This document shows positions 25,179 through 34,249 of a stretch of DNA of 39,465 nt, in pieces. The stretch spans positions 1 to 39,465 of the forward strand of contig JAJYUY010000003.1 in assembly GCA_021792295.1 (NCBI GenBank), in the 5' to 3' direction. The translations under genes were made by a program, and so were the position numbers. The notes beneath the pieces are model-generated. The model saw nothing but the letters and a program-made list of their open reading frames with translations. It did no database searches and was not told where the DNA came from. The stretch's first letter is position 1, and the number at the start of each line of letters is the position of its first letter. This stretch comes from Microcaldota archaeon (GTDB taxonomy: Archaea > Micrarchaeota > Micrarchaeia > Micrarchaeales > Micrarchaeaceae).

Positions 25179-27802
25179 GGGACAGGAAGGGATTCTTGCT
25201 GACGCTAGCAACCGTAGTGCTTGTAATCCTCATACTCGGGGAGGTGCTGACATACGTCTACACCAACCTGCAGTACGACACGCTGGACTCGCAGGGGACG
25301 CTGCCTTCCGCGTCCTCATTCCTTTACAGCAGCGCCGAGGCAGGAACCCCGCAGTTCCTCAACCAGAGCCTCGGCAGGGCGCTCGGAGCGCTGGGCGCAT
25401 ACGAGTCGGGCAACGTGCTGCTCCAGAACCAGAGCGTCGCATCCGCGCTCGCATCGCTGATGGAGAATGGGAACGTCTTCGGAGCCAACATGCTCGGATA
25501 CATGGGCGCCTACACACTCTCCGGATACAGCGCCAACATAGAGAACGAGGCGAATACGATAGGGCTCAACGTCAGCTTCTCGAACACGAGCGTGGTCGTC
25601 TACCAGAGCGTCCCGTACTCGGTCAACGCCATTTACCACTCGCGCATCACGATAAACGCAAGCTACGGGACCATATCCTATCCAATAACCGCCAATGGGA
25701 GCGTGATCCTAATTGGGGGGACCGACCCGTACGAGACCGGCAGCTCATTCAGCTATTCGAACCTCAGCGGCAACCTCGCCATAGGGGGGGTGCGCGCCGC
25801 CTCTGGAAGCAGGTCGCGGTACATGCTCGCCTACGGCAACCTCTTCCTGTATTCGAACGTCGCGAAGCCTAGCCCGGCGTGCAGCGACATACTCGCGGCT
25901 GTCTCGCAGAACAGCATATCCCACGACATACTGGCAACGGCGAACGCGATGGACCTGCCGGTTGGCGTGTGCGGCGCGCTCGGCCTGGTGACTTACAGGG
26001 CGAACAGCACGGCCCCGGCCAGGCCATACCTGGTATACGCGAGCGGCGGCAACTACATAAACGGGACGCTGGGCGCGTATGCGAACCAGGGGGTCCTGCT
26101 CGACGGGAATTCGCTCTCGCTGAGCAGCATCGGGGGCATAAGCTCTGCGATCGATTCCGGGAGCTACCTCGGCAGCGGCCTCGCCCCAGGCTTCCTGAGC
26201 CTGCTAAACGGGAGCACCTACGCCGCAGCGCCGTACGGCGCTGCGCCGTTGGGAATGCTCTGGAGGCAGGTCGGTAGCTTCTCCCCAGGCAATTCGATCA
26301 GCGCGTCTGGGGTCCCGGTGAACACGGTGTCTGGAGGCTATGACACAGTCTCCTTCTGGATGAGATGGTCAGGCGGCGCTGCCGGCGAGGTCCCGTTCGG
26401 GTTCAACTCGCCGACGACCACATACTACATCTACATAGGTGCGCAGGGGATAGGGTTCAGCACGGGCGGGGGCAGCCTGCTCGGGGCCGAGGTGGGGCCG
26501 AGATACGGCTTCATCAACGGCACATGGGTCAACGTTGTGGCAGGGTTCAGCAACGGCGTGCCCTCCGCGAGCAGCTCTGTGCTTTACATAAACGGGGTAA
26601 GGCAGCAGCTGCAGGTCCTGTCGGGGACCCTAGGCTCTGAGACGGCGAGCGGCGGCGTTGTGATTGGCGGCGTTGACGCCTCGCCGTACAACGGCTTCGG
26701 GGGGCAGCTGGCAAACGTGCAGGTATACAACACGCTCCTCAACCAGTACCAGGCCTTGCAGCTCTACCTTGACGGGATAAACGGGTTGCCGGTTAACAGC
26801 AGCCTCGCCGGATGGTGGAAACTGGACGGCAACGCCAACGATTACAGCGGGCGTGGCAGCACAGGATCATGGTCTGGCGGTGGACAATATTTCAGCACTC
26901 TTACTGGGTACACGGGCGACTCTTTCGACGGCGGATCGTTCTACAACGCGCCGGACGGGAGGGTCGTGGGGCCTGGATGGTGCTGGGGGCCTTCGAACTG
27001 CACGCTCAATACAGCACTGGCGCTCTATGCCCCATTCGAGCAATACCCGTACAACGCCTTCCCTGCGCGCGCCGGCGTGCTCGGAACAGGCAATGCGACG
27101 CTCCCTACAGCAGCGTATTTCGACTCGGAGCAGAACAGCAGCGTGGTCGCAACGAACGTTCCGCTCAACTCGGCAGGCGGCCAGTACAACACAGTATCGT
27201 TCTGGATGTACTGGAACGCGCCGGCGTCGGGCGCAGGGACCGCGGTGTGGCTTAACGGCTTCGGGCTGGAGGGCAACAGCGTCGACTTCGGGTTCGATGC
27301 GTCTGGAGGGAGCGGCATACTCGGAGTGCCATCGAGCAGCGTCAGCGGGCGATGGATCAACGTGATCGCCGCGTTCTACAACGGGGCGCTGAGCGCAAGC
27401 ACCGGCAACATGCTCATAGACGGGGTGCCGCAGGCGCTCTCAGGGGGCAGCCCTGGCACAATAGGCGCGTTGAACCCGGGGAACGTGGTAATCGGCGCGC
27501 AGCCGGGCGCTGACGCCCCGTTCTCCGGCTCGATCGCCGACGTGCAGGTCTACAACACGCTCCTGACCTCGGCGCAGGCGGCCGACCTTTACCTAAACAA
27601 CAGCGTGAACGGGCTGCAGCCGGTGGGCTACTGGCCGCTGGGCTGGGGGTACGGCGGGTTCTTGAACCAGACCCAGACGCTCTATGGCACCAGCACAGGG
27701 TACGCCTACAGGAACGGGATAGAATGCACAGAATCGAATTCTATAGATGCGGTGGGCCAGCAGTGCGGCATAGAGTTCCTTCCGGTCACTTATGGAGGTT
27801 AG
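25166..27802 (+). CDS. Prepilin-like LamG adhesin 4
   Basis: An 878-aa surface protein. DRKG-FLLTLATVVLVILILGEV is a prepilin-like N-terminus with one hydrophobic helix, lacking the acidic residue seen in its neighbours. A helical/beta region follows, with cysteines at about 238 and 269. Then come two LamG domains (about 353-548 and 625-815), separated by GWWKLDGNANDYSG, and a second partial linker GYWPLGWG near the end. Both LamG domains end ANVQVYNTLL or ADVQVYNTLL. The tail has two Cys, possibly a disulfide. Its TAG overlaps the TAA of the convergent platform gene by four bases. Confidence 0.87.
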   Translation: MEQLRDRKGFLLTLATVVLVILILGEVLTYVYTNLQYDTLDSQGTLPSASSFLYSSAEAGTPQFLNQSLGRALGALGAYESGNVLLQNQSVASALASLMENGNVFGANMLGYMGAYTLSGYSANIENEANTIGLNVSFSNTSVVVYQSVPYSVNAIYHSRITINASYGTISYPITANGSVILIGGTDPYETGSSFSYSNLSGNLAIGGVRAASGSRSRYMLAYGNLFLYSNVAKPSPACSDILAAVSQNSISHDILATANAMDLPVGVCGALGLVTYRANSTAPARPYLVYASGGNYINGTLGAYANQGVLLDGNSLSLSSIGGISSAIDSGSYLGSGLAPGFLSLLNGSTYAAAPYGAAPLGMLWRQVGSFSPGNSISASGVPVNTVSGGYDTVSFWMRWSGGAAGEVPFGFNSPTTTYYIYIGAQGIGFSTGGGSLLGAEVGPRYGFINGTWVNVVAGFSNGVPSASSSVLYINGVRQQLQVLSGTLGSETASGGVVIGGVDASPYNGFGGQLANVQVYNTLLNQYQALQLYLDGINGLPVNSSLAGWWKLDGNANDYSGRGSTGSWSGGGQYFSTLTGYTGDSFDGGSFYNAPDGRVVGPGWCWGPSNCTLNTALALYAPFEQYPYNAFPARAGVLGTGNATLPTAAYFDSEQNSSVVATNVPLNSAGGQYNTVSFWMYWNAPASGAGTAVWLNGFGLEGNSVDFGFDASGGSGILGVPSSSVSGRWINVIAAFYNGALSASTGNMLIDGVPQALSGGSPGTIGALNPGNVVIGAQPGADAPFSGSIADVQVYNTLLTSAQAADLYLNNSVNGLQPVGYWPLGWGYGGFLNQTQTLYGTSTGYAYRNGIECTESNSIDAVGQQCGIEFLPVTYGG

Positions 27803-28809
27803 GCCGCGCCTATCCCGGCGAACACGCCCTTGAGCAGCAGCTGGGAGATGAAGAATATGCCAAGCCCCGTGGCGATGAAAACAGGCATGTACTTCAGCCC
27901 CTTGATAGGGTTGCCGGTCGATATCGCGGCGAGTATCAGGCTTGCGAACGCCGAAACGGTCACTATTGAGGCTATCGCGAAGTAGTGGTACTCTGTTGGG
28001 GTTATCTTCGGCGGACTGGGCTTTAGGAACGAGAGCCCTGTTGTCGGCAGCCCCCCCGGGTTCGCCGCAAGTATGCCCGTCCACACGTTGCTCGTGACCG
28101 CGATCATCTGGCTGGTTATGCCGTATAGGACTGGGGAGGCTATCACACCGGCGAAGGCTATGAAGATGCTGTAGAGGAAGAGCTGGCCCGCGACCTCCTT
28201 CTGCGTGAGCTGCTGGCTCCTTATGTCCTTCGAGAGCTGCTCAAGCAGGTCGGCCATCGCCCCCCCGTATATTATCGACTCGGTTATCATCCTGACCGCG
28301 TGCGAGAGCTGGTAGGAGCGGTATTTCTTCGCTAGGCCCGCGAGCGCGTCGTTGAAGTTCTCGCCCTCGAATATGCGCATGTTCATGTCCTTTATGTCCT
28401 CGCTAAGGAACTCGAACTCGGGCCTTGCCGCCAGCAGCATCGCCCTGTCGAGCGATATGCCGCTCCTGAGGTTGGCCGACGCTATCTGCAGATAGTCGGG
28501 AATCATGGCCTCCATCTTAGTCTTCCTGTAGTCTATCCTGTACTCCATGTAGGCGTATATCATCGCGATGTAGAGGGATGCGAGGCCGAGCGCGACCAGC
28601 ACGTCGAGCAGGGAGTTGATGGCGTGGCTTTGAGACAGCGGGACGAAAAGGTAGAGCATGAAGGAGAATATGACGAATATCGCGATGAACCCGAGCACCG
28701 CGAGGCGCGCCACGCGCTCCACGCTGGTCCTCATGCCCGCCATGTCCAGCTCGTTCGATAGGGCGACCGCGACGTTCCTCGATATCAGCCTCTCGAACCT
28801 TATCGCCAT
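27799..28809 (-). CDS. Type IV pilus platform protein, TadC/FlaJ-type (second copy)
   Basis: A 336-aa T2SF-family inner-membrane platform protein. Hydrophobic pairs lie at about 35-58 and 65-88, with more at about 210-240 and 270-330. Between them is the conserved cytoplasmic helical domain (IPDYLQIASANLRSGISLDRAM, then MITESIIYGGAMADLLEQLSKDIR). Platform proteins contact the secretion ATPase and insert pilins into the fibre. It is last in the minus-strand operon, four bases after the preceding platform gene, and convergent with the adhesins. Confidence 0.9.
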   Translation of the reverse strand: MAIRFERLISRNVAVALSNELDMAGMRTSVERVARLAVLGFIAIFVIFSFMLYLFVPLSQSHAINSLLDVLVALGLASLYIAMIYAYMEYRIDYRKTKMEAMIPDYLQIASANLRSGISLDRAMLLAARPEFEFLSEDIKDMNMRIFEGENFNDALAGLAKKYRSYQLSHAVRMITESIIYGGAMADLLEQLSKDIRSQQLTQKEVAGQLFLYSIFIAFAGVIASPVLYGITSQMIAVTSNVWTGILAANPGGLPTTGLSFLKPSPPKITPTEYHYFAIASIVTVSAFASLILAAISTGNPIKGLKYMPVFIATGLGIFFISQLLLKGVFAGIGAA

Positions 28810-28813
28810 TGGA

Positions 28814-29902
28814 TCACATCGTGAAGACAGGCCTCGACGAGGTCGTCATCTTCAGGAACACTATCTGTAGGAACACTATCCCCACCACCCCGAACTCCAG
28901 GACGGTGGCGTTGACCGTGAATATCGATATGAATGTGGTGAGTATCGTCAGCACAGCGACGCCCATGCTCGGCACTATTATCCCGAAGAGCATGTAGAAC
29001 ATAGCGATCGCATTGAGCCTCTGCCCGTACCTCCTGAGCTCTATCACGCGCTCCTGGGAAAGCTGGTCGATCACCCCCTGCAGCGCAGAGGTCGTATCGG
29101 CGCCCGCCCTTATGGACACGGCCGCCTGGAGCATTATCCTCCTGAACGACGGGCTCTTCGTTTCGGTGACGGTCGCGTCTATCGCGTCCTCGAGAGGCGT
29201 GCCGAGCTGCACCTTCTCGACGATCTTCGCGAACTCCCTGCTCGCGAGCCCGTAGCCGCTGCTGACCGAGGTTATGGCGTTGAACAGGGGCATGCCGGAC
29301 CTGAGCGATATTATTAGGTCACGGGCCGCGAATATTATGTCCCTCTCTATCTTCTTCACCTCTGCGCCCCCTTTGCGCAGCGGAAGGCCCATGAAGAGCT
29401 GGAAGGAGGAGACGAATGCGGCTAGCGCGAGCATCACCGTCAGCAGCGCGGCAGGGGCGGCCCTGGCGAGCGCCTTGTCTAGTATGAGGAACGCGCCGCC
29501 GCCGACCGCGACGGCCAGCAGCGCTGAGACGACGATGGCGTTCATGACGAACTGGTAGACGCTCTGCCTGGAGCCCTGGACCTTGAGCGCGGTGGAGAGG
29601 CCCTTGCGCCTCATTCCTATGCTCTCTATATAGAGCCTGAGCTGGCCAAAGCGCGGTACCCCAGATGCCGGCGCACCCTTTCCAGGTTTGGATGCCCCCT
29701 TCGCTTCAGGGGCTGGGGCGGATTTACTTATTGATGACCGTTGCACAGGGGGAGGATTGGAGGGCTGTGGCGGGCGGGCCGGACTCGCCGCAGGCCCAGC
29801 GCGCCCGAACAATCTCGAGAAGGGCGATGGCTTGCCCTCCAGCTCTATGCGCTCCCCGTTTACCTCTATTGTGCGCTTCCTCTTGTCGAACACCGCCCTC
29901 AC
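28814..29902 (-). CDS. Type IV pilus platform protein, TadB/FlaJ-type (first copy)
   Basis: A 362-aa T2SF-family protein. The N-terminal 100 residues are unusual: a short beta segment (VNGERIELEGKP), then a Pro/Ala/Ser-rich disordered stretch. Membrane segments follow (about 118-140, 150-172, 300-325, 335-355) around the conserved loop DLIISLRSGMPLFNAI...SIRAGADTTSALQGVIDQLSQ. Two tandem T2SF proteins next to one ATPase is the TadB/TadC arrangement. It overlaps the upstream gene by four bases. Confidence 0.9.
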   Translation of the reverse strand: MRAVFDKRKRTIEVNGERIELEGKPSPFSRLFGRAGPAASPARPPQPSNPPPVQRSSISKSAPAPEAKGASKPGKGAPASGVPRFGQLRLYIESIGMRRKGLSTALKVQGSRQSVYQFVMNAIVVSALLAVAVGGGAFLILDKALARAAPAALLTVMLALAAFVSSFQLFMGLPLRKGGAEVKKIERDIIFAARDLIISLRSGMPLFNAITSVSSGYGLASREFAKIVEKVQLGTPLEDAIDATVTETKSPSFRRIMLQAAVSIRAGADTTSALQGVIDQLSQERVIELRRYGQRLNAIAMFYMLFGIIVPSMGVAVLTILTTFISIFTVNATVLEFGVVGIVFLQIVFLKMTTSSRPVFTM

Positions 29903-30501
29903 TCCCCTTTCAGGAGCGAGAGGGCCTCCGAGAGCCTCTTGTCCCTCAGCGCCAGCAGGCTCGGATCGGCGCCCCCGGCATTGCCGGCAGCATTCGCACC
30001 CTTCATTGAATCGTAAAGCCCGAAGACTTCATCCCGGACTATCTCCATCTGGTTATTATCAAAAACCCTGTTCTTAATGCTTTCTATGATCTTCTCCAGC
30101 TCGGAGAGCTGGTCCGCCGCAGAGAGGTTCGGGAGCACAAGATTCGCGCTCCTTTGCCGCTTGAACTCTGGCTCTGGCTGCGGGGCCTTCCTGTCCGCAG
30201 CCACCGCCGATGCGATCGCGCTGAGCTCGCCTGCCGCGGCCCGCATGTGCGCCTCTGGCACCGGCGCTGCCATAGGAATCGGGCGCACGAACATGCCCGA
30301 CCTCGCGGTTGTTTGCTGCACCTGGCGGGACTGTGAACCCTCGATCGCAGACAGCTCGGCAAGCATCTCCGAGAAGGCCCTTGGCCGCCGCTCGACGCTG
30401 CTTCCGGATGAGATATCTGAGGAGACGCGGTCCACCGGCTCCTTCTTGGCAGCAGCCTCTATCCCCCTGACCAGCGCCAGCAGCTCTGAATATTCCGCCA
30501 T
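29899..30501 (-). CDS. Unknown pilus-operon protein, probably cytoplasmic
   Basis: A 200-aa protein that I do not recognise. The ATG at 30501 has AGGTGG upstream and lies 8 bp after the ATPase stop; longer frames would run into the ATPase gene. The sequence is Ala/Ser-rich and largely disordered (about 25-125), with short helices at the N-terminus (YSELLALVRGIEAAAKK) and a better ordered C-terminal part (about 135-200, LSELEKIIESIKNRVF...EIVRDEVFGLYDSMK, ending LRDKRLSEALSLLKGE). There is no membrane segment. Its place between ATPase and platform suggests an adaptor or regulatory subunit, comparable in position to accessory archaellum genes; that is inference. Confidence 0.75.
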   Translation of the reverse strand: MAEYSELLALVRGIEAAAKKEPVDRVSSDISSGSSVERRPRAFSEMLAELSAIEGSQSRQVQQTTARSGMFVRPIPMAAPVPEAHMRAAAGELSAIASAVAADRKAPQPEPEFKRQRSANLVLPNLSAADQLSELEKIIESIKNRVFDNNQMEIVRDEVFGLYDSMKGANAAGNAGGADPSLLALRDKRLSEALSLLKGE

Positions 30502-30509
30502 ATGCCCAC

Positions 30510-32018
30510 CTACAGCAGCTCCCTCGAGAACTTCGCGTTCTCCGCGGCCAGCGCCAGCACCTTTGACTTGTCCCTGTAGTAGTGAGCGACGACGTAGCCC
30601 GCGTCGTCCATGTTCATTATGTCGTTCCTCACCATCCATTCGAGCACGGTCCGCTTCTCCTCGATGCTCTCGGCGAGCTCCTTGCGCGTGTACCCCCCGA
30701 ACAGCGTAAGGGTCTCCATGAGCCGCGTCATCTCGCTGATCCGGTTGAAGCTGTCGTTTATGACGTCCCAGCGGTGCAGCACGTTGACGTCGCCGCTGTC
30801 CAGCACCTCACCGAACTCGAGGAGGCGCCTTATCCCCTTCGCCCTGTGCCTGAACAGGACGGCTATGCCCCCGAGCGCGTTCATCGTTATCTTGGGTATG
30901 CCGATCGGGGGGTTGGTCATCCTGATTATGACGTCCTGCGCGTTGTCGGCGTGGACGGTGCTGTAGACAGCGTGGCCTGTGTGTATGGCCTCGAAGAGGG
31001 TTTCGGCGTCCTTCTCGGTCCTTATCTCGCCAACGAGCATCACGTCCGGCCTCTGCCTGAGCGCGTTGATCATGAGCTTGTACAGGGTCACCTCGCCCTT
31101 GCCCTCCGGGTTGGGCTGCCTTGACATCATCGGTATCCACTGCAGGAAGCTTGGGAGCATCAGCTCCCTCGTCTCCTCTATCGAGACTATCCTCCTTGTG
31201 GACTGGAAGAACATGCTGGTGGCGTTGAGGAAGCTCGTCTTGCCGCTGGCGGTCCCCCCTGAATAGAGCAGGCTGATCTCGTTCTGTATGCAGAGCCAGA
31301 CGAGCGCCGCTATCTCGCTCGAGACCGTCCTGTTCTTTATCATCGCCGTCATGGTCCACGGGTTCTTCTCGAACTTCCTTATCGTTATGGTGTTCCCCAT
31401 GTTCGATATCGGGTAAAGGGTCGCGTTGACCCTGGAGCCGTCGGCGAGCTCCGCATCCATCAGCGGGGTAAGGTTGTTTATCTCCCTGCCTATGCGCCTG
31501 CCTATCTGCGCCGCCTGCTCGTATATGGACTCGTCGCTCGGGGGCTTTATGTTGGTCCTGCACCATCCGATCTGCTTGTGGAAGACCCAGATGTAATCGC
31601 GCCCGCCGTTCACCGCTATCTCCTCGAGGTTGTCGTCGGCTATGAGCACCTCGAGGTCGCCCAGCCCCAGCATCATGTTGATTATGTACGAGGTGAGCAG
31701 CGCCTTCGTGCTCTCATTGGTGCCGGGTATGTACTTGTCGATCAGTATCTTGCTCGATTCCTTGTACCTTGCGTCGATGGCGCGCATGTACTTCTCGTCC
31801 TGGAGCCGCGAAGGGTCGACAGGCACCATGGTTATGAGCTCGCTCCTGAATGACATGAGCAGCAGCTTGGTGGCGTTGCCTAGGCCGGGAAACATCACGT
31901 TGTACTGCGGGGCGAACTCCGAACGGACCTCGCTTATCGTTATCTCGACGTGCATGCCGTGCGCGTCCAGGCCGTACTTTGCGAGCATCCTGTCCGCAGC
32001 TGATCCATTATCGGCCAA
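30510..32018 (-). CDS. Secretion/pilus ATPase (GspE/TadA/FlaI type)
   Basis: A 502-aa hexameric ATPase of the type II/IV secretion superfamily that powers pilin insertion. The N-terminal domain (about 1-230) contains the segment LTPLMDAELADGSRVNATLYP typical of archaeal and TadA members. Walker A is GGTASGKTS (about 253-260), the Asp box SIEETREL, Walker B VMLVGEIRTEKDAETLFEA, and the His box HTGHAVYSTVHAD. It sits 6 bp after the coiled-coil gene and is the only motor in this locus, so retraction would need another ATPase elsewhere or is absent. Confidence 0.95.
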   Translation of the reverse strand: MADNGSAADRMLAKYGLDAHGMHVEITISEVRSEFAPQYNVMFPGLGNATKLLLMSFRSELITMVPVDPSRLQDEKYMRAIDARYKESSKILIDKYIPGTNESTKALLTSYIINMMLGLGDLEVLIADDNLEEIAVNGGRDYIWVFHKQIGWCRTNIKPPSDESIYEQAAQIGRRIGREINNLTPLMDAELADGSRVNATLYPISNMGNTITIRKFEKNPWTMTAMIKNRTVSSEIAALVWLCIQNEISLLYSGGTASGKTSFLNATSMFFQSTRRIVSIEETRELMLPSFLQWIPMMSRQPNPEGKGEVTLYKLMINALRQRPDVMLVGEIRTEKDAETLFEAIHTGHAVYSTVHADNAQDVIIRMTNPPIGIPKITMNALGGIAVLFRHRAKGIRRLLEFGEVLDSGDVNVLHRWDVINDSFNRISEMTRLMETLTLFGGYTRKELAESIEEKRTVLEWMVRNDIMNMDDAGYVVAHYYRDKSKVLALAAENAKFSRELL

Positions 32019-32024
32019 TCGAAT

Positions 32025-33308
32025 TCACCCTTCCACCTCGCCCTTTCCCCTCTTGACCCGCTCCTTCTCGCGCTCTATGCCCCTCTTTATCTTGTTGCCG
32101 ATCGCCTCAGCCTTGTCAGCGTGGCTCTCCAGCTCGTCCATCGCCTTCGCCTTCTTGTACATGGGCATCTCCTTGTCCGAGTCGAGCGCGTGCAGCTCCT
32201 CCATGATCAGGTTGACCTCCTTCCTTGCCTCGGCGACATCGGAAACGAGCCCAGCTATTGCGGCCTTCGAGGCCTTTATCTGCTCATCGATCTCGGAGAT
32301 GGATCCGAACGCCGCCTTTATCGCCTTCACGCTCTCCGACATTAGTTTGTACTTGGAGTTGAAGCCTGTGCTGATCGCCTTCATCTCGTCTAGCGCCCTC
32401 TGCCTCCTGTCCCTGAACCCTATTATCGCAGAGGAGAGCGCCCTCCTTGCCGCCTCCGTGTCCCTCTTCACCTCATTGACCTCCCGGGCAAGCCTGGCCG
32501 CCTCTGCCTGCTGCTCTCTTATCGCCCTGACGACCGATTCCGCGTCCGAGCCCTCGCTCTTCAGCCCTGTGTATATGTCGTCGAGCGACTTCCTGATTTT
32601 CTGCTTGAACTCCATAGTCCTCGCGTCCGCCTCGGCCTCCAGCGACTGGTAGAAGGCGTGCTTCGTGTCCTCAAGCTCGTGCATCGATTCCCTCGCAGCC
32701 TCGGCCCTCTTCAGCATTACGGATAGCTCCTCCAGCCTGTGCTTCAGCTCTGCGAATGCGTCGTCCGAAGAGGTAATGGAGGCTCTGGCGTTCAGCTCCT
32801 CCATCTTCCTGCTCATCTGCGCCATGTACTCCTCAGAGCTTTTCTGCATTCTCAAGAATGCGTTCGCCTTCTGCTCTATCGGCTCGTAGAGACGGTCGAG
32901 CTCGTTGAACATCTCCTGCACGTTCGGTAGCTTCTGCTTGTAGAGCGCCTCCATCCCGCTTACGTTGGCGGAGAGCGCGTCGAGGGCCTTCGAGAAGTTG
33001 TCCATCGAGACCCTCTCGAGCTCCATCTTGTTCTGCACCGCGAACTTCTGGGCCTCGACCTTGACCCTTACCGCCTGCTGCTCCCCCGGTGCTATGTTTA
33101 TCGGCTCGAGGTACATCTTCCCGACCTCGTAGCTCACCTTTATCAGCTTGGCCTCCTCGAGCACCTTCGCCCAGCTCTCCAGTATGTTCGGGCTGACGCC
33201 GAGCTCGACCGACAGGCCGGTAAGCTCGCGCCGGCCCCTGCTCTTCAGAGTTTCGAGAAGCGAATCGATGTTGGTGGTCGTCTCTGGGCTTGGTTGGGGC
33301 TGGTCCAT
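32025..33308 (-). CDS. Winged-helix plus long coiled-coil protein heading the pilus operon
   Basis: A 427-aa protein. Residues about 15-65 look like a winged helix (IDSLLETLKSRGRRELTGLS, then LGVSPNILESWAKVLEEAKLIKVSY and a wing GKMYLEPINI). The remaining 350 residues are almost entirely charged heptad-type helix (for example LKHRLEELSVMLKRAEAARE). No membrane segment is visible. It is first in the operon and probably leaderless, with ATG 33308 favoured over GTG 33317. The function is unknown. A cytoplasmic scaffold at the pilus base, comparable in position to archaellum FlaC/D/E-type proteins, or a regulator, are both possible. Confidence 0.85.
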   Translation of the reverse strand: MDQPQPSPETTTNIDSLLETLKSRGRRELTGLSVELGVSPNILESWAKVLEEAKLIKVSYEVGKMYLEPINIAPGEQQAVRVKVEAQKFAVQNKMELERVSMDNFSKALDALSANVSGMEALYKQKLPNVQEMFNELDRLYEPIEQKANAFLRMQKSSEEYMAQMSRKMEELNARASITSSDDAFAELKHRLEELSVMLKRAEAARESMHELEDTKHAFYQSLEAEADARTMEFKQKIRKSLDDIYTGLKSEGSDAESVVRAIREQQAEAARLAREVNEVKRDTEAARRALSSAIIGFRDRRQRALDEMKAISTGFNSKYKLMSESVKAIKAAFGSISEIDEQIKASKAAIAGLVSDVAEARKEVNLIMEELHALDSDKEMPMYKKAKAMDELESHADKAEAIGNKIKRGIEREKERVKRGKGEVEG

Positions 33309-33341
33309 GAAACACACTAGGCATAAGCATTCTCAGGAAAA

Positions 33342-33354
33342 GTTTATATATAAT
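33342..33354 (-). promoter_or_regulatory. TATA box of the pilus apparatus operon
   Basis: ATTATATATAAAC on the minus strand, about 25 nt upstream of an expected transcript start at about 33320, close to the ATG at 33308. It is one of the clearest TATA boxes in the window and drives five genes. Confidence 0.6.
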
Positions 33355-33442
33355 GCCTAACAGGGAGCGACGTCAGGTTCGATCGGAGGGCGCGCCAGAG
33401 GGAGCCGCATGGGCCGCGTTCCCTTGGCCGGCGGATGGCCGA

Positions 33443-34114
33443 TCAAATCAGTACCCTGTAGAACATTGAGAAGGCAAGAGCTATGATTATCACGAAGATC
33501 AGGTAGGATATCGGGATTATAGGCACGAAGGCGAGCATCAGCACCAGTATCAGTCCCATCATGCTGGCGTAGACCGGCAGGCTCCACGAGAGCACCTTGC
33601 TGCCGTCGAATGGGAAGATTGGGAGCATGTTGAAGAAGGCGAGCCATATGCTTATGAAGATGACGAACTGTATTGCGGTGGCCGCGTATGTGCCGGTAAA
33701 GAACTGGCCGGCCGCCAGAAAGAGGGCAAATATCGCGAGGTTCGCCGCTGGGCCCGCGAGCGACACGATCCCATTCTGGCGCTTCGTGAAGCTGTGCGAG
33801 AATATGTAGGTGGCGCCGGGTATGCCTATAAGGAATCCGAAGGCGCCGCTGGCGAGCGTTATCAGGAGGCCTATCCTCGAGCTCCTGAATTCGGCGATTG
33901 CGCCGTACCTCTGTGCGACGAACTTGTGCATGAGCTCATGCAGAACGAACGAGAGCGTGACCCCTAGTGCAGATATGGGCAGCGCTGCGATGAAGCCCGA
34001 AAGGAATCCGTGGATGCCGTATCTCCCGAGTATCAGCGAGAAGGCAACGATCAGGACGAGGTCTGCGATGATTATATCGCGTATCTCTGTAATGCTGGAT
34101 ATGTTGTGCCGCAT
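33443..34114 (-). CDS. M50-family membrane metalloprotease (site-2 protease-like)
   Basis: A 223-aa intramembrane zinc protease. HELMH at about 60-64 gives the metal ligands and catalytic Glu inside the second hydrophobic segment. The third ligand lies in NMLPIFPFDGSK (about 160-171), the family's NxxPxxPLDG motif. Six or so hydrophobic segments cover nearly the whole chain. There is no PDZ or CBS domain, so it is a minimal form. Such proteases cut membrane-bound regulators. ATG 34114 is preferred to GTG 34120; a TATA box at about 34138-34147 (minus strand) is close enough for a leaderless start. Divergent from tRNA-Gln. Confidence 0.92.
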   Translation of the reverse strand: MRHNISSITEIRDIIIADLVLIVAFSLILGRYGIHGFLSGFIAALPISALGVTLSFVLHELMHKFVAQRYGAIAEFRSSRIGLLITLASGAFGFLIGIPGATYIFSHSFTKRQNGIVSLAGPAANLAIFALFLAAGQFFTGTYAATAIQFVIFISIWLAFFNMLPIFPFDGSKVLSWSLPVYASMMGLILVLMLAFVPIIPISYLIFVIIIALAFSMFYRVLI

Positions 34115-34176
34115 CGCCACTCGACCATCTGAGAATAAATATAAACCCCAATACTATAATAAGTATCTGTATGCAT

Positions 34177-34249
34177 AGCTCCATCGTCTAGTGGTCAAGG
34201 ACGGCGGCCTCTGGAGCCGTAAACCCCAGTTCGAATCTGGGTGGAGCTA
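34177..34249 (+). tRNA. tRNA-Gln (anticodon CTG)
   Basis: A complete intron-less cloverleaf. The acceptor stem AGCTCCA pairs with TGGAGCT, followed by discriminator A. The D-arm is GTC...GAC. The anticodon stem GCGGC/GCCGT carries the loop CTCTGGA, which puts CTG at 34-36 (reads CAG). The variable loop has 5 nt, and the T-arm is CCCAG-TTCGAAT-CTGGG. CCA is not encoded. The first pair is A-U, the identity element of archaeal tRNA-Gln amidated by GatDE. An AT-rich promoter (ACTATAATAAG, about 34152-34162) lies upstream. Confidence 0.97.
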
